NCBI GenBank assembly: GCA_030042915.1
Contig: JASHYS010000374.1
Location: 1-9,796, forward strand
Reading direction: 5' to 3'
DNA length: 9,796 nucleotides
DNA from: Acidobacteriaceae bacterium
Lineage (GTDB): Bacteria; Acidobacteriota; Terriglobia; Terriglobales; Acidobacteriaceae
Position 1 is the first letter of the stretch; each line of letters begins with the position of its first letter. Below the pieces are notes generated by a model. That model was not told the origin of the DNA, made no database searches, and worked only from the letters and a program-made list of their open reading frames with translations. Shown piece by piece: positions 1-6,898 of this stretch. The translations under genes were made by a program, and so were the position numbers.

Positions 1-639
1 TACGAGAGCACCGGCCTCAACGGCCGCTCCTCGCTGCGCATGGACGATCTCGCCACCGGCCGCGTGCTGCAATCGGCCACCGTGCCCGCGCAGTACTTTG
101 CTGAAGGCCTCACTAACTGGGGCAGCACGCTGGTTCAGCTCACCTGGCAGTCACACGTCGCCTTCGTTTACGACCGCTTCAGCTTTCGCCTTCTGCGTAC
201 CCTTCATTACGACTGCGACAGCTGGGGCCTTACCCAGGACGGCAAGAATCTCATACTCAGCGACGGTACCGACGAGATTCGCTTCTTCGACCCCGCCACA
301 TTTCGGCTGGTGCGCAGCATTCACGTCAAGGACCACGGGCAGCCGGTCACGCAACTCAACGAACTCGAGTACATTCACGGCCAGATTTACTCCAACGTCT
401 GGCACACTGACCGCATTGTGCGCATCTCGCCGGCCACCGGCCAGGTCCTTGGCTGGATCAATCTCGCCGGCCTCCTTCCCGATGACCAGCGCTCTGACCC
501 CGAAGCCGTGTTGAACGGCATCGCCTACGACGCCGCCCACGACCGGCTCTTTGTCACCGGCAAGCTCTGGCCCAAGCTCTTCGAAATCAAAGTCGTTCCC
601 GCCAAGGCCCAGGCCGTCCCCGTCCACCACGCGAACTAA
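1..639 (+). CDS. Glutaminyl-peptide cyclotransferase (glutamine cyclotransferase), 5'-truncated by window edge
   Basis: The reading frame is open from base 1 to the TAA at 637-639 and gives 212 residues. It lacks a start in the window, so the gene begins upstream; family members are usually about 250-290 residues, so only the signal peptide and first blade are missing. The enzyme family (COG3823, a five-bladed beta-propeller) cyclises N-terminal glutamine to pyroglutamate and is usually exported. Family hallmarks visible in order are YESTGLNGRSSLR at the very start, AEGLTNWG, a 'WGLTQDGKNLILSDGTDEIRF' type blade, LNELEYIHGQIYSNVW, and the C-terminal VLNGIAYD followed by LFVTGKLWPKLFEI. The motif spacing follows the family closely, so the assignment is firm although catalytic activity cannot be read from the sequence. 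An internal ATG at 40 is inside the conserved region and is not the true start. A weak GC hairpin (GCGGG 646-650 / CCCGC 659-663) without a T-run follows the stop. Confidence 0.9.
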   Translation, partial: YESTGLNGRSSLRMDDLATGRVLQSATVPAQYFAEGLTNWGSTLVQLTWQSHVAFVYDRFSFRLLRTLHYDCDSWGLTQDGKNLILSDGTDEIRFFDPATFRLVRSIHVKDHGQPVTQLNELEYIHGQIYSNVWHTDRIVRISPATGQVLGWINLAGLLPDDQRSDPEAVLNGIAYDAAHDRLFVTGKLWPKLFEIKVVPAKAQAVPVHHAN

Positions 640-799
640 CGGAACGCGGGCATCCCTCCCCGCACCTCGTAAACCGCTCTGAACCCAACCCAAATTCAAA
701 CGCCCTGACCAAATCGGAACCGCGCCACCCGCCCGAAACCCCCGTCACAGAACGCCCGCACTCCTAGCGCCTATACTTTCCGGCGAAGGGAATTCCGCA

Positions 800-1408
800 A
801 TGGATCCGTCGTCATTCCTCTCCACCAGTTCGCTGCAAAACGCCGCCGTCTTGACCATCGTTCTGGCCTTCGCCGGCTACCTGGTCACGTTTTGGAGCAA
901 TCGCATGATGGCGAGGCGCGCCGACCGCCTCCGTCTCGTCAATCAGCGTCTCAACGAGTTCTACGGGCCGCTCTACGTGGCCACGCTGGCGGGCAACATC
1001 GCCTACAAGTCCCTGCTCGCCAAGCAGGGCAAGGCGCAATGCCATCCCATCCGCGACGAGGATCTGAAGGATTGGGTGCTGTGGATGAAAACCATCTTCA
1101 TGCCGCTGAATGACGTGCGCGAGAAGATCATCATCGAAAATGCGCACCTGATTGTCGAGGAGCAGATGCCGCAATGCCTGCTCGATTTTGTCACCCACGT
1201 GGTGGGCTACAAGGCGCTGCTTACGCGATGGGCTGAGGGCGACTACAGCGAGCGGCGCTCCACCATCGGCTGGCCTCCGGAGTTCGACATCTACGTCGCG
1301 CGCTCGTATCAGGCCCTCAAGGCCGAGCAGACGCGTCTGCTGCACAACGTCTTTTGGCGTCTAACCCACCGCAGCAACGGCCACCGGCGCAGCCTGCTGC
1401 CTGGCTGA
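800..1408 (+). CDS. Small membrane-anchored protein of unknown function
   Basis: Encodes 202 residues. The ATG at 800 is preceded by AAGGGA at 786-791 with an 8-base spacer, a good ribosome binding site, and a TATACT hexamer at 772-777 could be a -10 box (no clear -35). The N-terminus is a single hydrophobic segment (about residues 14-33) followed at once by basic residues (RMMARRADRLR), so the bulk of the protein should lie in the cytoplasm. The remainder is helical and charged, with a recognisable NEFYGPLY motif near residues 52-59 that recurs in uncharacterised bacterial membrane-anchored proteins. No catalytic motif is visible. The gene's last 48 bases overlap the last 48 bases of the convergent M50 gene, so the extreme C-terminus (RSNGHRRSLLPG) is constrained by both. 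Function unknown. Confidence 0.8.
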   Translation: MDPSSFLSTSSLQNAAVLTIVLAFAGYLVTFWSNRMMARRADRLRLVNQRLNEFYGPLYVATLAGNIAYKSLLAKQGKAQCHPIRDEDLKDWVLWMKTIFMPLNDVREKIIIENAHLIVEEQMPQCLLDFVTHVVGYKALLTRWAEGDYSERRSTIGWPPEFDIYVARSYQALKAEQTRLLHNVFWRLTHRSNGHRRSLLPG

Positions 1409-2959
1409 CTCTTCGATCTCTGCCAGCAGCAATCCGCAAAGATCGCGGTCGAATTCATACGCTCCTGCCCGCGGAAGTTTCAGCGCGGCATCGGCAGCTT
1501 TGTCCCATGCCTGGTTCGCTTCTTCCAGGTTTCCTTCAATCCAGCTGAGCGCGCTTTTCGCCCGCCAGTAATCCACATTCAACCGGGTGGGCTTTCTCGC
1601 TTCCATCCGGTCCCACCACATGCGCGCGCTGGCCGCATCCCGCACGATGCAGGCATATCCAAAGACGAACAGCGTCAGGAACTCCGCCGGAACAGCGGAA
1701 GCCGATTCCTCATAAATCCGCGCGGCCTCGCGCAGCTCGTGCGCAGCCGCATCAATCTCTGATCGGTCCAGGTGGCAGTTGTAGGCAAACAGCCGCAGCA
1801 GCAGTCCCTCGCGTCCCCTTGCGATTCCAGTTGCCGCCCTCTCGATCACTCCAATGTCATAGTCTCTCGGCCGCAATTCGGTTACCAGCCCCGCTCCGGC
1901 CATCGCCACTGTGCGATGAAAGTCGCCCCATGGCCCGCCATTCAAAAGCTGATAGAGCTTTGCCCCGTCTGAGTAACCAGTCTTGCTGCCGAGCGGAATG
2001 AGATTGTAAACGCATGCCACCAGGCTGAACGCGCCAAACAAAGCCAGCAGTCCGGCCGCCTGTATCGGCGCATTGCCCGGCTTCGCATACGCAATCCACA
2101 GCGCCGCCAGCCCCGTTCCCAGGTTCACCAGCGGTCCGGCCGCCACCATGCGCACCATGCTTGCCGCGGGAAAATCCGCGCGCGAGGGAACCATCCCGGT
2201 GGCGCCGCCGGCCGAGAATATCCGCTTCAAATTGAATGAAGCGCGCCAAATGCCTTCGTGAAGCACAACCTGAAAGGGTCCCACGACAAATGAGCGCAAT
2301 CTCATCCCCGCAGCTTTGCCGGCCAGCGTGTGGCCAAGTTCATGCACCAGCGCAATCACCAGCCCAATCAGCGTGAGCCACAGAAATCCACTTGCGGCGC
2401 TCACGTGCGGCCGCGGGATCCCCTTGGCGTGGCACCAGGTACCCCACCAGATCAACACGCCATAGCTCGCTGCAAAGGCCGCGATTCCCGCGGCAACATT
2501 CACCAGCTTGCTGGTGCCGTCGCCGGCAATGGGAACTGGCTTTTGCGCGGCGGCCGCCGCTTCTGCCGGCGTCACACGTCGCCAAAACGCGATCACGCCC
2601 ACAATGCCCGTGCACAGCGTCGTGTAAAGCGGCTTCGGCGGAATGTGGCTTAGGTGCCAGTGAAAGATCCTGGGAGCAAAAACCGGAAAAAACGAAAGCA
2701 CCACCAGCGTCACGCATGCCGCAATGCCCCATCCCCGCGCCGAAGGCTTTTTCCTGATCCCGGTCCACCCCGCCATGCCGTAGATCAGCGTTAGCAGCCC
2801 AAACACCGCGGTAAGCACGAATCGCTGCTGCGGGTGCGGCAGACTTTGTCCATGCGCCGGGTGCACAAAAGCCCCGTGGATGCCGGTCGCGGTGATCAAA
2901 AGACACACCAGCCCCCACAGCGCAAACATAAAGATCAAAAATCCCCTCACTGCGCGCAT
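1361..2959 (-). CDS. M50 (site-2 protease-like) membrane zinc metallopeptidase with long C-terminal helical region
   Basis: 532 residues, ATG at 2959 down to TAG at 1361. Several hydrophobic segments are visible (about 5-28, 45-65, 77-95, 117-127, 155-182, 196-209, 271-290, 300-320). The zinc-binding HELGH lies at residues 206-210 inside a hydrophobic helix, followed by FVVGPF at 224-229. A GPLVNL motif (275-280) and NLIPLGSKTGYSDG (319-332) complete the M50 signature; H206, H210 and D331 are the expected zinc ligands and E207 the general base. Such enzymes cut transmembrane substrates within the membrane, for example anti-sigma factors. From about residue 340 the chain is soluble and helix-rich with repeated Ala/Glu/Trp patterns, suggestive of TPR-like repeats, but this is not proven. 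A possible promoter is TTGACC (3018-3013) and TAGCCT (2995-2990) with 17-bp spacing. The protein contains no visible PDZ domain. The substrate cannot be inferred from neighbours. Confidence 0.87.
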   Translation of the reverse strand: MRAVRGFLIFMFALWGLVCLLITATGIHGAFVHPAHGQSLPHPQQRFVLTAVFGLLTLIYGMAGWTGIRKKPSARGWGIAACVTLVVLSFFPVFAPRIFHWHLSHIPPKPLYTTLCTGIVGVIAFWRRVTPAEAAAAAQKPVPIAGDGTSKLVNVAAGIAAFAASYGVLIWWGTWCHAKGIPRPHVSAASGFLWLTLIGLVIALVHELGHTLAGKAAGMRLRSFVVGPFQVVLHEGIWRASFNLKRIFSAGGATGMVPSRADFPAASMVRMVAAGPLVNLGTGLAALWIAYAKPGNAPIQAAGLLALFGAFSLVACVYNLIPLGSKTGYSDGAKLYQLLNGGPWGDFHRTVAMAGAGLVTELRPRDYDIGVIERAATGIARGREGLLLRLFAYNCHLDRSEIDAAAHELREAARIYEESASAVPAEFLTLFVFGYACIVRDAASARMWWDRMEARKPTRLNVDYWRAKSALSWIEGNLEEANQAWDKAADAALKLPRAGAYEFDRDLCGLLLAEIEESARQQAAPVAVAAVG

Positions 2960-3076
2960 TCCGGCCTGCTTTCTCTGGGGATAACAGGCAGGCTAACCGG
3001 ATGGGGCTAAGAGGTCAATTACCAATAAGTTGCAGCCCTTCTCGCCCCGCGGCGGCTCGCGATTCCTAGGCGCGCC

Positions 3077-3499
3077 CTACGCCGTCAACGCCGGGTTCAG
3101 CGATGTCACGCGCGCTACCGCCTTGGTCAGGCGCGCCTCGTGGGGCCGGGCCAGTTTCGACTCTGCTTGCGTGTAGATATGCTCAATCGACTCCACAAGG
3201 TAAGCGCCAGGCAGAAATGGCGATTTCGCGTGCACTCCATAACCGGGCAGCAGGATCACATCGCCCACGCGCGGCAGCGAGTGCAGCGAATCCAGCGGCA
3301 CAAGATTGATGCAGGTGCCGTCTCCCGCGATGAACTCCAGGCAATGAAGGCTGTGAAACGTGTGCTCGTGCTCATGCCGTGCCTCTCGCCGTGCCTTGAA
3401 CGACTCGTAATAGGCGCCGATCATGAACGGCAAGCCCACCAGGAAACCCACCACGCTGGCGTATTGCGCAATAAGTGCCAACCAACGATGCATCGTCAT
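3077..3499 (-). CDS. Small membrane-anchored protein of unknown function, His-rich juxtamembrane segment
   Basis: The frame stays open upstream to 3646, but the N-terminal extension is not protein-like and would nearly abut the divergent M13 gene. Three closely spaced ATGs at 3508, 3499 and 3493 precede the conserved-looking part. AGGGAGG at 3516-3510 lies 2 bases from the 3508 ATG (too close) and 11 bases from 3499, so I choose 3499, giving 140 residues; 3508 is a real alternative. One transmembrane segment spans about residues 7-30. It is followed by a short charged stretch rich in histidine (ARHEHEHTFHSLHC), then a compact beta-rich domain with 'CINLVPLDSLHSLPRVGDV' and 'GAYLVESIEHIYT', which looks like a soluble cytoplasmic domain. 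I do not recognise a named family. It lies 117 bp upstream of the M50 gene on the same strand, so cotranscription is possible but not shown. Metal binding by the His cluster is speculation. Confidence 0.72.
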   Translation of the reverse strand: MTMHRWLALIAQYASVVGFLVGLPFMIGAYYESFKARREARHEHEHTFHSLHCLEFIAGDGTCINLVPLDSLHSLPRVGDVILLPGYGVHAKSPFLPGAYLVESIEHIYTQAESKLARPHEARLTKAVARVTSLNPALTA

Positions 3500-3537
3500 T
3501 GGACCCATAGCCTCCCTGAAACGGATGATTGCAGAGG

Positions 3538-3567
3538 ATTCTCTTCCGTTCACCATACCAAGAGAAT
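3538..3567. repeat. 8-bp perfect inverted repeat in the divergent intergenic region
   Basis: ATTCTCTT (3538-3545) and AAGAGAAT (3560-3567) are perfect inverted copies separated by 14 bases. The pair lies between the minus-strand small membrane protein gene and the plus-strand M13 gene. It could be a dimeric-regulator operator, or form a hairpin in the 5' leader of the minus-strand transcript. No regulator gene is nearby. Confidence 0.5.
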
Positions 3568-3634
3568 TAGCCCCTTGCCAGCCGTACCGCGTTGCCCCAT
3601 CCTTCCGGCGTTCTTTGCCGCTTCTCCAGCCGTG

Positions 3635-3640
3635 TATCAT
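3635..3640 (+). promoter_or_regulatory. Possible -10 box for the M13 peptidase gene
   Basis: TATCAT matches five of six bases of the sigma-70 -10 consensus and sits 37 bases before the start codon. A TTTGCC at 3614-3619 could be the -35 but the spacing of 15 is short. Suggestive only. Confidence 0.25.
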
Positions 3641-3677
3641 TCGCATTGTCCCGCTCGATTCCCACCCGGAGGAATGA

Positions 3678-5735
3678 ATGATCCGCTTATCGGCCTTCCT
3701 TGCGCTCGCTCTCCTCGCCTCGGCCGCGTTGCCCGCCCAATCGCCCGCTGCGTCGTCAGCCGCGCCTGCGTTGCCCTATTCGCCCAGTCTCGATCTCACC
3801 TCAATGGACCGCACCGTCGACCCCTGCGTCGACTTCTACACCTATTCCTGCGGCGCATGGCAGAAGAAGAATCCCATTCCGCCCGACCAGACTTCGTGGA
3901 GCGTCTACGCCAAGCTCTATCAGGACAACCTCATCTTTCTGCGCGGAATTCTCGAAGAAGCCGCCAACACCAGCGGACAGCGCAACCAGGTGACTCAGGA
4001 GATCGGCGATTTCTACGGCGCCTGCATGAACGAGAGCGCCGTAAACCAGCGCGGGCTGGCTGCCATTCAGCCGCAATTGGACGCGATCGCCGCGCTCAAA
4101 TCGGTTGCCGACATCGCGCCGCTCCTTGCCAACGTCACCTTGCCTTTTGGAGAAACACTTCTATTCCAGGCAGGTTCCACACAGGATCCCGACAATTCCA
4201 GCCAGGAGATCGCCGATCTTGCGCAGGGCGGTCTCGGCCTTCCCGATCGTGATTACTACACAAAAGACGATGCCAAGTCGAAAGAAATCCGCGACCGGTA
4301 CCTCCGGCACGTCCAGAAAGTCTTCGTCCTCCTCGGCGATACGCCCGGCGTTGCCGCAAAGAATGCGCAGATCGTGATGCACATGGAAACCGCGCTGGCC
4401 ACAGCCTCATGGACGCGCGTGGAAATGCGCGATCCTTATAACCTCAAAGATAAAGTCGAAATGGCCGGCCTCGAGCAGCTCGCTCCCGGCTTCGGTTGGC
4501 CCAACTATTTCCACGCCGCCCTCTACCCGCATTTTGAAATCGTCAATGTCGAATCGCCAAAATTCTTCAAGCAGGTCAACGATCTGCTCTCGAGCGAGCC
4601 TCTCGACAACTGGAAAACCTACTTCCGTTTCCATGTCGCCAACTCCTATTCACCCTTTCTCTCTCAACCCTTCGTCGACGAGAATTTCAGCTTTTACCGC
4701 GCCTATCTGCGCGGCGCAACCGAGCAGGAGCCCCGCTGGCGGCGCTGCGTGCAATACACCGACTACAACCTGGGCGAAGCGCTGGGACAGGCATACGTGG
4801 CGAAAGTTTTCTCGCCCCAGCTCAAAGCTCAGACGCTTGAAATGGTCGATCTCATTGAAGCGGCCATGCGCCAGCGCATCGAACAACTCGACTGGATGAG
4901 CCCTGAGACCAAACAGCAGGCTCTGACCAAACTGGCCGGCATTCGCAACAAGATCGGATACCCCGACAAGTGGCGCGATTACAGCTCCATCAAGCTCACG
5001 CAGGACGACTTTGCCGGCGACATTGAGCGCGCCGGCGCTTTCGAGCTGCACCGGCAGATCAACAAGGTGGGCAAGCCCGTTGATCGCGGCGAATGGCAAA
5101 TGTCTGCCGCCACCGTGGATGCTTACTTCGATCCGCAAATGAACGACATCAACTTTCCCGCCGGCGTCCTTCAGCCTCCTCTTTACGATCCCAAGATGGA
5201 CGACGCTCCCAACTACGGCGACACCGGCGGCACCATCGGGCACGAGCTCACCCACGGCTTCGACGATCAGGGCAGCCAGTTCGACGCCCACGGCAACCTG
5301 AAAAACTGGTGGACCAAAGAGGATCGCGAGAAATTCGACGCCCGCACCAAGTGTGTCGACGATCAGTATTCCTCTTACATTGCGGTCGACGACGTTCACC
5401 TCAACGGCAAGCTCACCCTCGGCGAAAATGTCGCCGATCTCGGAGGCGAAATCCTCGGTTTCATCGCCTGGCAAGCCAAAACCCAGGGCATGAACCTCGA
5501 GCCCATCGACGGCCTCACTCCCGAGCAGAGATTTTTTGTCGGCTTCGCGCAGTGGGATTGCGCCAACGAACGACCCGACGATCTGCGCATGCGCGCCATC
5601 ACCGATCCGCACTCGCCGGCCAAGTATCGTATCAATGGAGTGGTCGTCAACATGCCCGAATTCCAAAAGGCGTTCGGCTGCAAACCCGGCCAGCCCATGG
5701 TCCGCCCACCCGATCAAATCTGCCGCGTCTGGTGA
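3678..5735 (+). CDS. Secreted M13 family zinc endopeptidase (neprilysin/PepO-type)
   Basis: 685 residues, the usual length for bacterial M13 peptidases. The ATG at 3678 follows GGAGG at 3668-3672 with a 5-base spacer. Residues 1-20 form a signal peptide (hydrophobic LAFLALALLASAA-like core ending ALPA). The N-terminal M13 domain includes the Cys-containing VDPCVDFYTYSCGAW (48-61). The catalytic domain shows INFPAGVLQPP (491-501), GHELTHGFDDQG (521-532) with zinc ligands H522 and H526 and catalytic E523, and ENVADLGG (583-590) giving the third ligand E583 and D587. The chain ends in the family-typical CRVW, and cysteines C628, C668 and C682 fit the C-terminal disulfide pattern. All key residues are present, so an active periplasmic or extracellular oligopeptidase is expected; some homologues act on peptides up to about 40 residues. 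Physiological substrate unknown. It is followed by a 109-bp gap and the VOC gene on the same strand. Confidence 0.96.
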   Translation: MIRLSAFLALALLASAALPAQSPAASSAAPALPYSPSLDLTSMDRTVDPCVDFYTYSCGAWQKKNPIPPDQTSWSVYAKLYQDNLIFLRGILEEAANTSGQRNQVTQEIGDFYGACMNESAVNQRGLAAIQPQLDAIAALKSVADIAPLLANVTLPFGETLLFQAGSTQDPDNSSQEIADLAQGGLGLPDRDYYTKDDAKSKEIRDRYLRHVQKVFVLLGDTPGVAAKNAQIVMHMETALATASWTRVEMRDPYNLKDKVEMAGLEQLAPGFGWPNYFHAALYPHFEIVNVESPKFFKQVNDLLSSEPLDNWKTYFRFHVANSYSPFLSQPFVDENFSFYRAYLRGATEQEPRWRRCVQYTDYNLGEALGQAYVAKVFSPQLKAQTLEMVDLIEAAMRQRIEQLDWMSPETKQQALTKLAGIRNKIGYPDKWRDYSSIKLTQDDFAGDIERAGAFELHRQINKVGKPVDRGEWQMSAATVDAYFDPQMNDINFPAGVLQPPLYDPKMDDAPNYGDTGGTIGHELTHGFDDQGSQFDAHGNLKNWWTKEDREKFDARTKCVDDQYSSYIAVDDVHLNGKLTLGENVADLGGEILGFIAWQAKTQGMNLEPIDGLTPEQRFFVGFAQWDCANERPDDLRMRAITDPHSPAKYRINGVVVNMPEFQKAFGCKPGQPMVRPPDQICRVW

Positions 5736-5754
5736 CCGGCTGCTCCGACCGCCC

Positions 5755-5788
5755 GCGCCGTAGGCGCAATATCCAGTGGCCTTTTTTT
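5755..5788 (+). terminator. Weak possible terminator after the M13 gene
   Basis: GCGCC-GTA-GGCGC (5755-5767) forms a perfect 5-bp stem with a 3-base loop 20 bases after the M13 stop. A run of seven T lies at 5782-5788, but 14 bases separate it from the stem, so this is not a canonical intrinsic terminator. It may be a partial terminator or chance. Confidence 0.25.
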
Positions 5789-5844
5789 GAAAGGGCAACT
5801 CCTGGGGTCATTTGTGCGACCCTTGATTCGAAGGGACCTCGCCC

Positions 5845-6261
5845 ATGACTGATTGGTTCGCGCGTCCCGTCCTGCACGTCAGCGACGTCGACGCCTCGAT
5901 TCGCTTCTACGTCGACCTGCTTGGCTTCACCAGTCCCTGGCGCTACGACGAGGAAGGCAGAGCGCGCGTCGCACAAGTCGACCGGCAGGGCTGCGCTCTC
6001 ATCCTCGCCAACAATCTCGCATCCGAGAAGACCGGCAAGGCCGTAATGTTCATTTCGCTCAACGTCGAGCCGCCAACGCCTCAAGCCGCGTCCGCCACGT
6101 TGGATGCGCTGCGCGCAGAATTCGAGGCCAAAGGCGTTCCCGTCAAAGAAGGTTCGTGGGGCTATCGCCTGCTCGTGGTTGATGATCCCGACGGCAATCA
6201 GCTCCTCTTCAACTACCCTGCCAACGCTGCTTCTCCATCGAGAGATAAAGCGACCGGCTAA
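5845..6261 (+). CDS. VOC superfamily (glyoxalase/bleomycin-resistance fold) protein
   Basis: 138 residues. The ATG at 5845 is preceded by AAGGGA (5831-5836) with an 8-base spacer. The N-terminal half has the typical first motif PVLHVSDVDASIRFYVDLLGF (8-28) and the C-terminal half ends in DDPDGNQLLFNYP (113-125), giving the paired beta-alpha-beta-beta-beta modules of the vicinal oxygen chelate fold. H11 occupies the first metal-ligand position, but the glutamate expected four residues after the glycine of DPDG is leucine (L121). It therefore lacks the standard ligand set and may bind a ligand without metal, as bleomycin-binding proteins do, or act as a divergent enzyme. Substrate cannot be assigned. 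It is cytoplasmic, with no signal peptide. The 109-bp gap to the M13 gene holds possible hairpins, one of which includes this gene's ribosome binding site. Confidence 0.85.
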   Translation: MTDWFARPVLHVSDVDASIRFYVDLLGFTSPWRYDEEGRARVAQVDRQGCALILANNLASEKTGKAVMFISLNVEPPTPQAASATLDALRAEFEAKGVPVKEGSWGYRLLVVDDPDGNQLLFNYPANAASPSRDKATG

Positions 6262-6742
6262 GCCTCGCCCAGTCTGAATCTCGCAAAGCGTTGGCGGGTT
6301 GCGCGCTTGCTCTGCTCAACGTGTGTCTTACTTCGTGGCCGGGAATCAATGAGCACCGGCCTGCATTGCGCGAACCCGTTTCAAATTGCGCAAAGCTCGG
6401 CGTCGATCGAGGAAACAATGTCGGCAAAGTCGACACCGGGAAGAATAAGCGACACGAAATCCACTTGACATTCCAAACTATGTCTGAGAAGCTGCGCTCA
6501 GTCGGGCGCGGGCAACTCCTCCAGGAGTGGAACCCGCACGACGTCCCGCCCGGCGCTAGCTTTGAGTCGCACACTGCGCAAGTGGAGCGAAAGCAAGCGC
6601 ACGACAGGCGAGGGTCGGCACACAATAGACCCCATAGTGCCACCACTGCGCATCAAGCGTGGAAGCGGGTTCCATTCAGACTCAAAGGAAAATTGAAGAC
6701 GTTACCCCAGTCTGCAACCTCACAGCAGAGATTCCGAGATCT

Positions 6743-6774
6743 CTCTTGAGGAAATCTGTCTGCAAGTTCAAGAG
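6743..6774. repeat. 7-bp perfect inverted repeat (possible hairpin)
   Basis: CTCTTGA (6743-6749) and TCAAGAG (6768-6774) are perfect inverted copies around an 18-base loop. A pyrimidine-rich CTTTCTT follows, so a hairpin in RNA is possible, but the long loop makes a strong terminator unlikely. Confidence 0.4.
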
Positions 6775-6778
6775 CTTT

Positions 6779-6824
6779 CTTGCGCGTTGAACTTTCGCCT
6801 TTAAAAGCGGAGTTCGGGCGCAAG
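6779..6824. repeat. Multi-part inverted repeat upstream of the small orphan gene pair
   Basis: CTTGCGC (6779-6785) pairs with GCGCAAG (6818-6824). Inside it GAACT (6789-6793) pairs with AGTTC (6811-6815), and CGC (6796-6798) with GCG (6807-6809). The nested arms stay in register with small internal loops, giving a plausible 15-bp interrupted stem. It lies about 75 bases before the GTG start at 6899 and may be a structured leader or a DNA-binding site. Confidence 0.45.
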
Positions 6825-6887
6825 CGCGGGGTCGCGTCTCAAATCTCTACCGCTAGACGAAAATGCCAGGACGCACACCGGTTCCTT

Positions 6888-6892
6888 GGAGG
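6888..6892 (+). promoter_or_regulatory. Ribosome binding site deciding the GTG start at 6899
   Basis: GGAGG is followed by a 6-base spacer and then GTG at 6899-6901. The in-frame ATG at 6863 has no such site, so GTG is the better start. Confidence 0.65.
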
Positions 6893-6898
6893 AAAGCT

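Larger units (their letters stand above)
6262..6898. other. Region without a convincing gene; two adjacent inverted repeats near its right end
   Basis: Open frames exist on both strands here, including one on plus from a TTG at 6291 to 6749 and one on minus from 6646 to 6209. Their products have no recognisable family, use mixed third-position bases unlike the GC-rich flanking genes, and the minus one would overlap the VOC gene, so I do not call them. A minus-strand frame from 6635 to 6381 reads more like protein but contains an in-frame TGA at 6500-6498. Inverted repeats lie at 6743-6774 and 6779-6824. No tRNA, transposase or CRISPR unit is seen. Confidence 0.5.

Noticed and set aside
3500..3646. 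Upstream extension of the minus-strand small membrane protein to ATG 3646
   Set aside because: The added 49 residues are not protein-like, would place a charged stretch before the membrane anchor, and would leave only 31 bp for two divergent promoters.
3140..4252. 370-residue open frame on plus
   Set aside because: Out-of-frame shadow that runs across the divergent intergenic region and into the M13 gene; Arg/His-rich and motif-free.
4650..5798. 382-residue open frame on minus
   Set aside because: Lies opposite the M13 peptidase, whose motifs are all intact; a long antisense frame is expected in GC-rich coding DNA.
6209..6646. 145-residue open frame on minus
   Set aside because: Overlaps the end of the well-supported VOC gene, and its Cys/Ser/Arg-rich composition has no domain-like pattern; another minus-strand frame in the same region looks more protein-like.
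6291..6749. 152-residue open frame on plus (TTG start)
   Set aside because: Product is polar and low in hydrophobic residues, has no motif, no ribosome binding site at the TTG, and mixed third-position bases unlike the real genes nearby.
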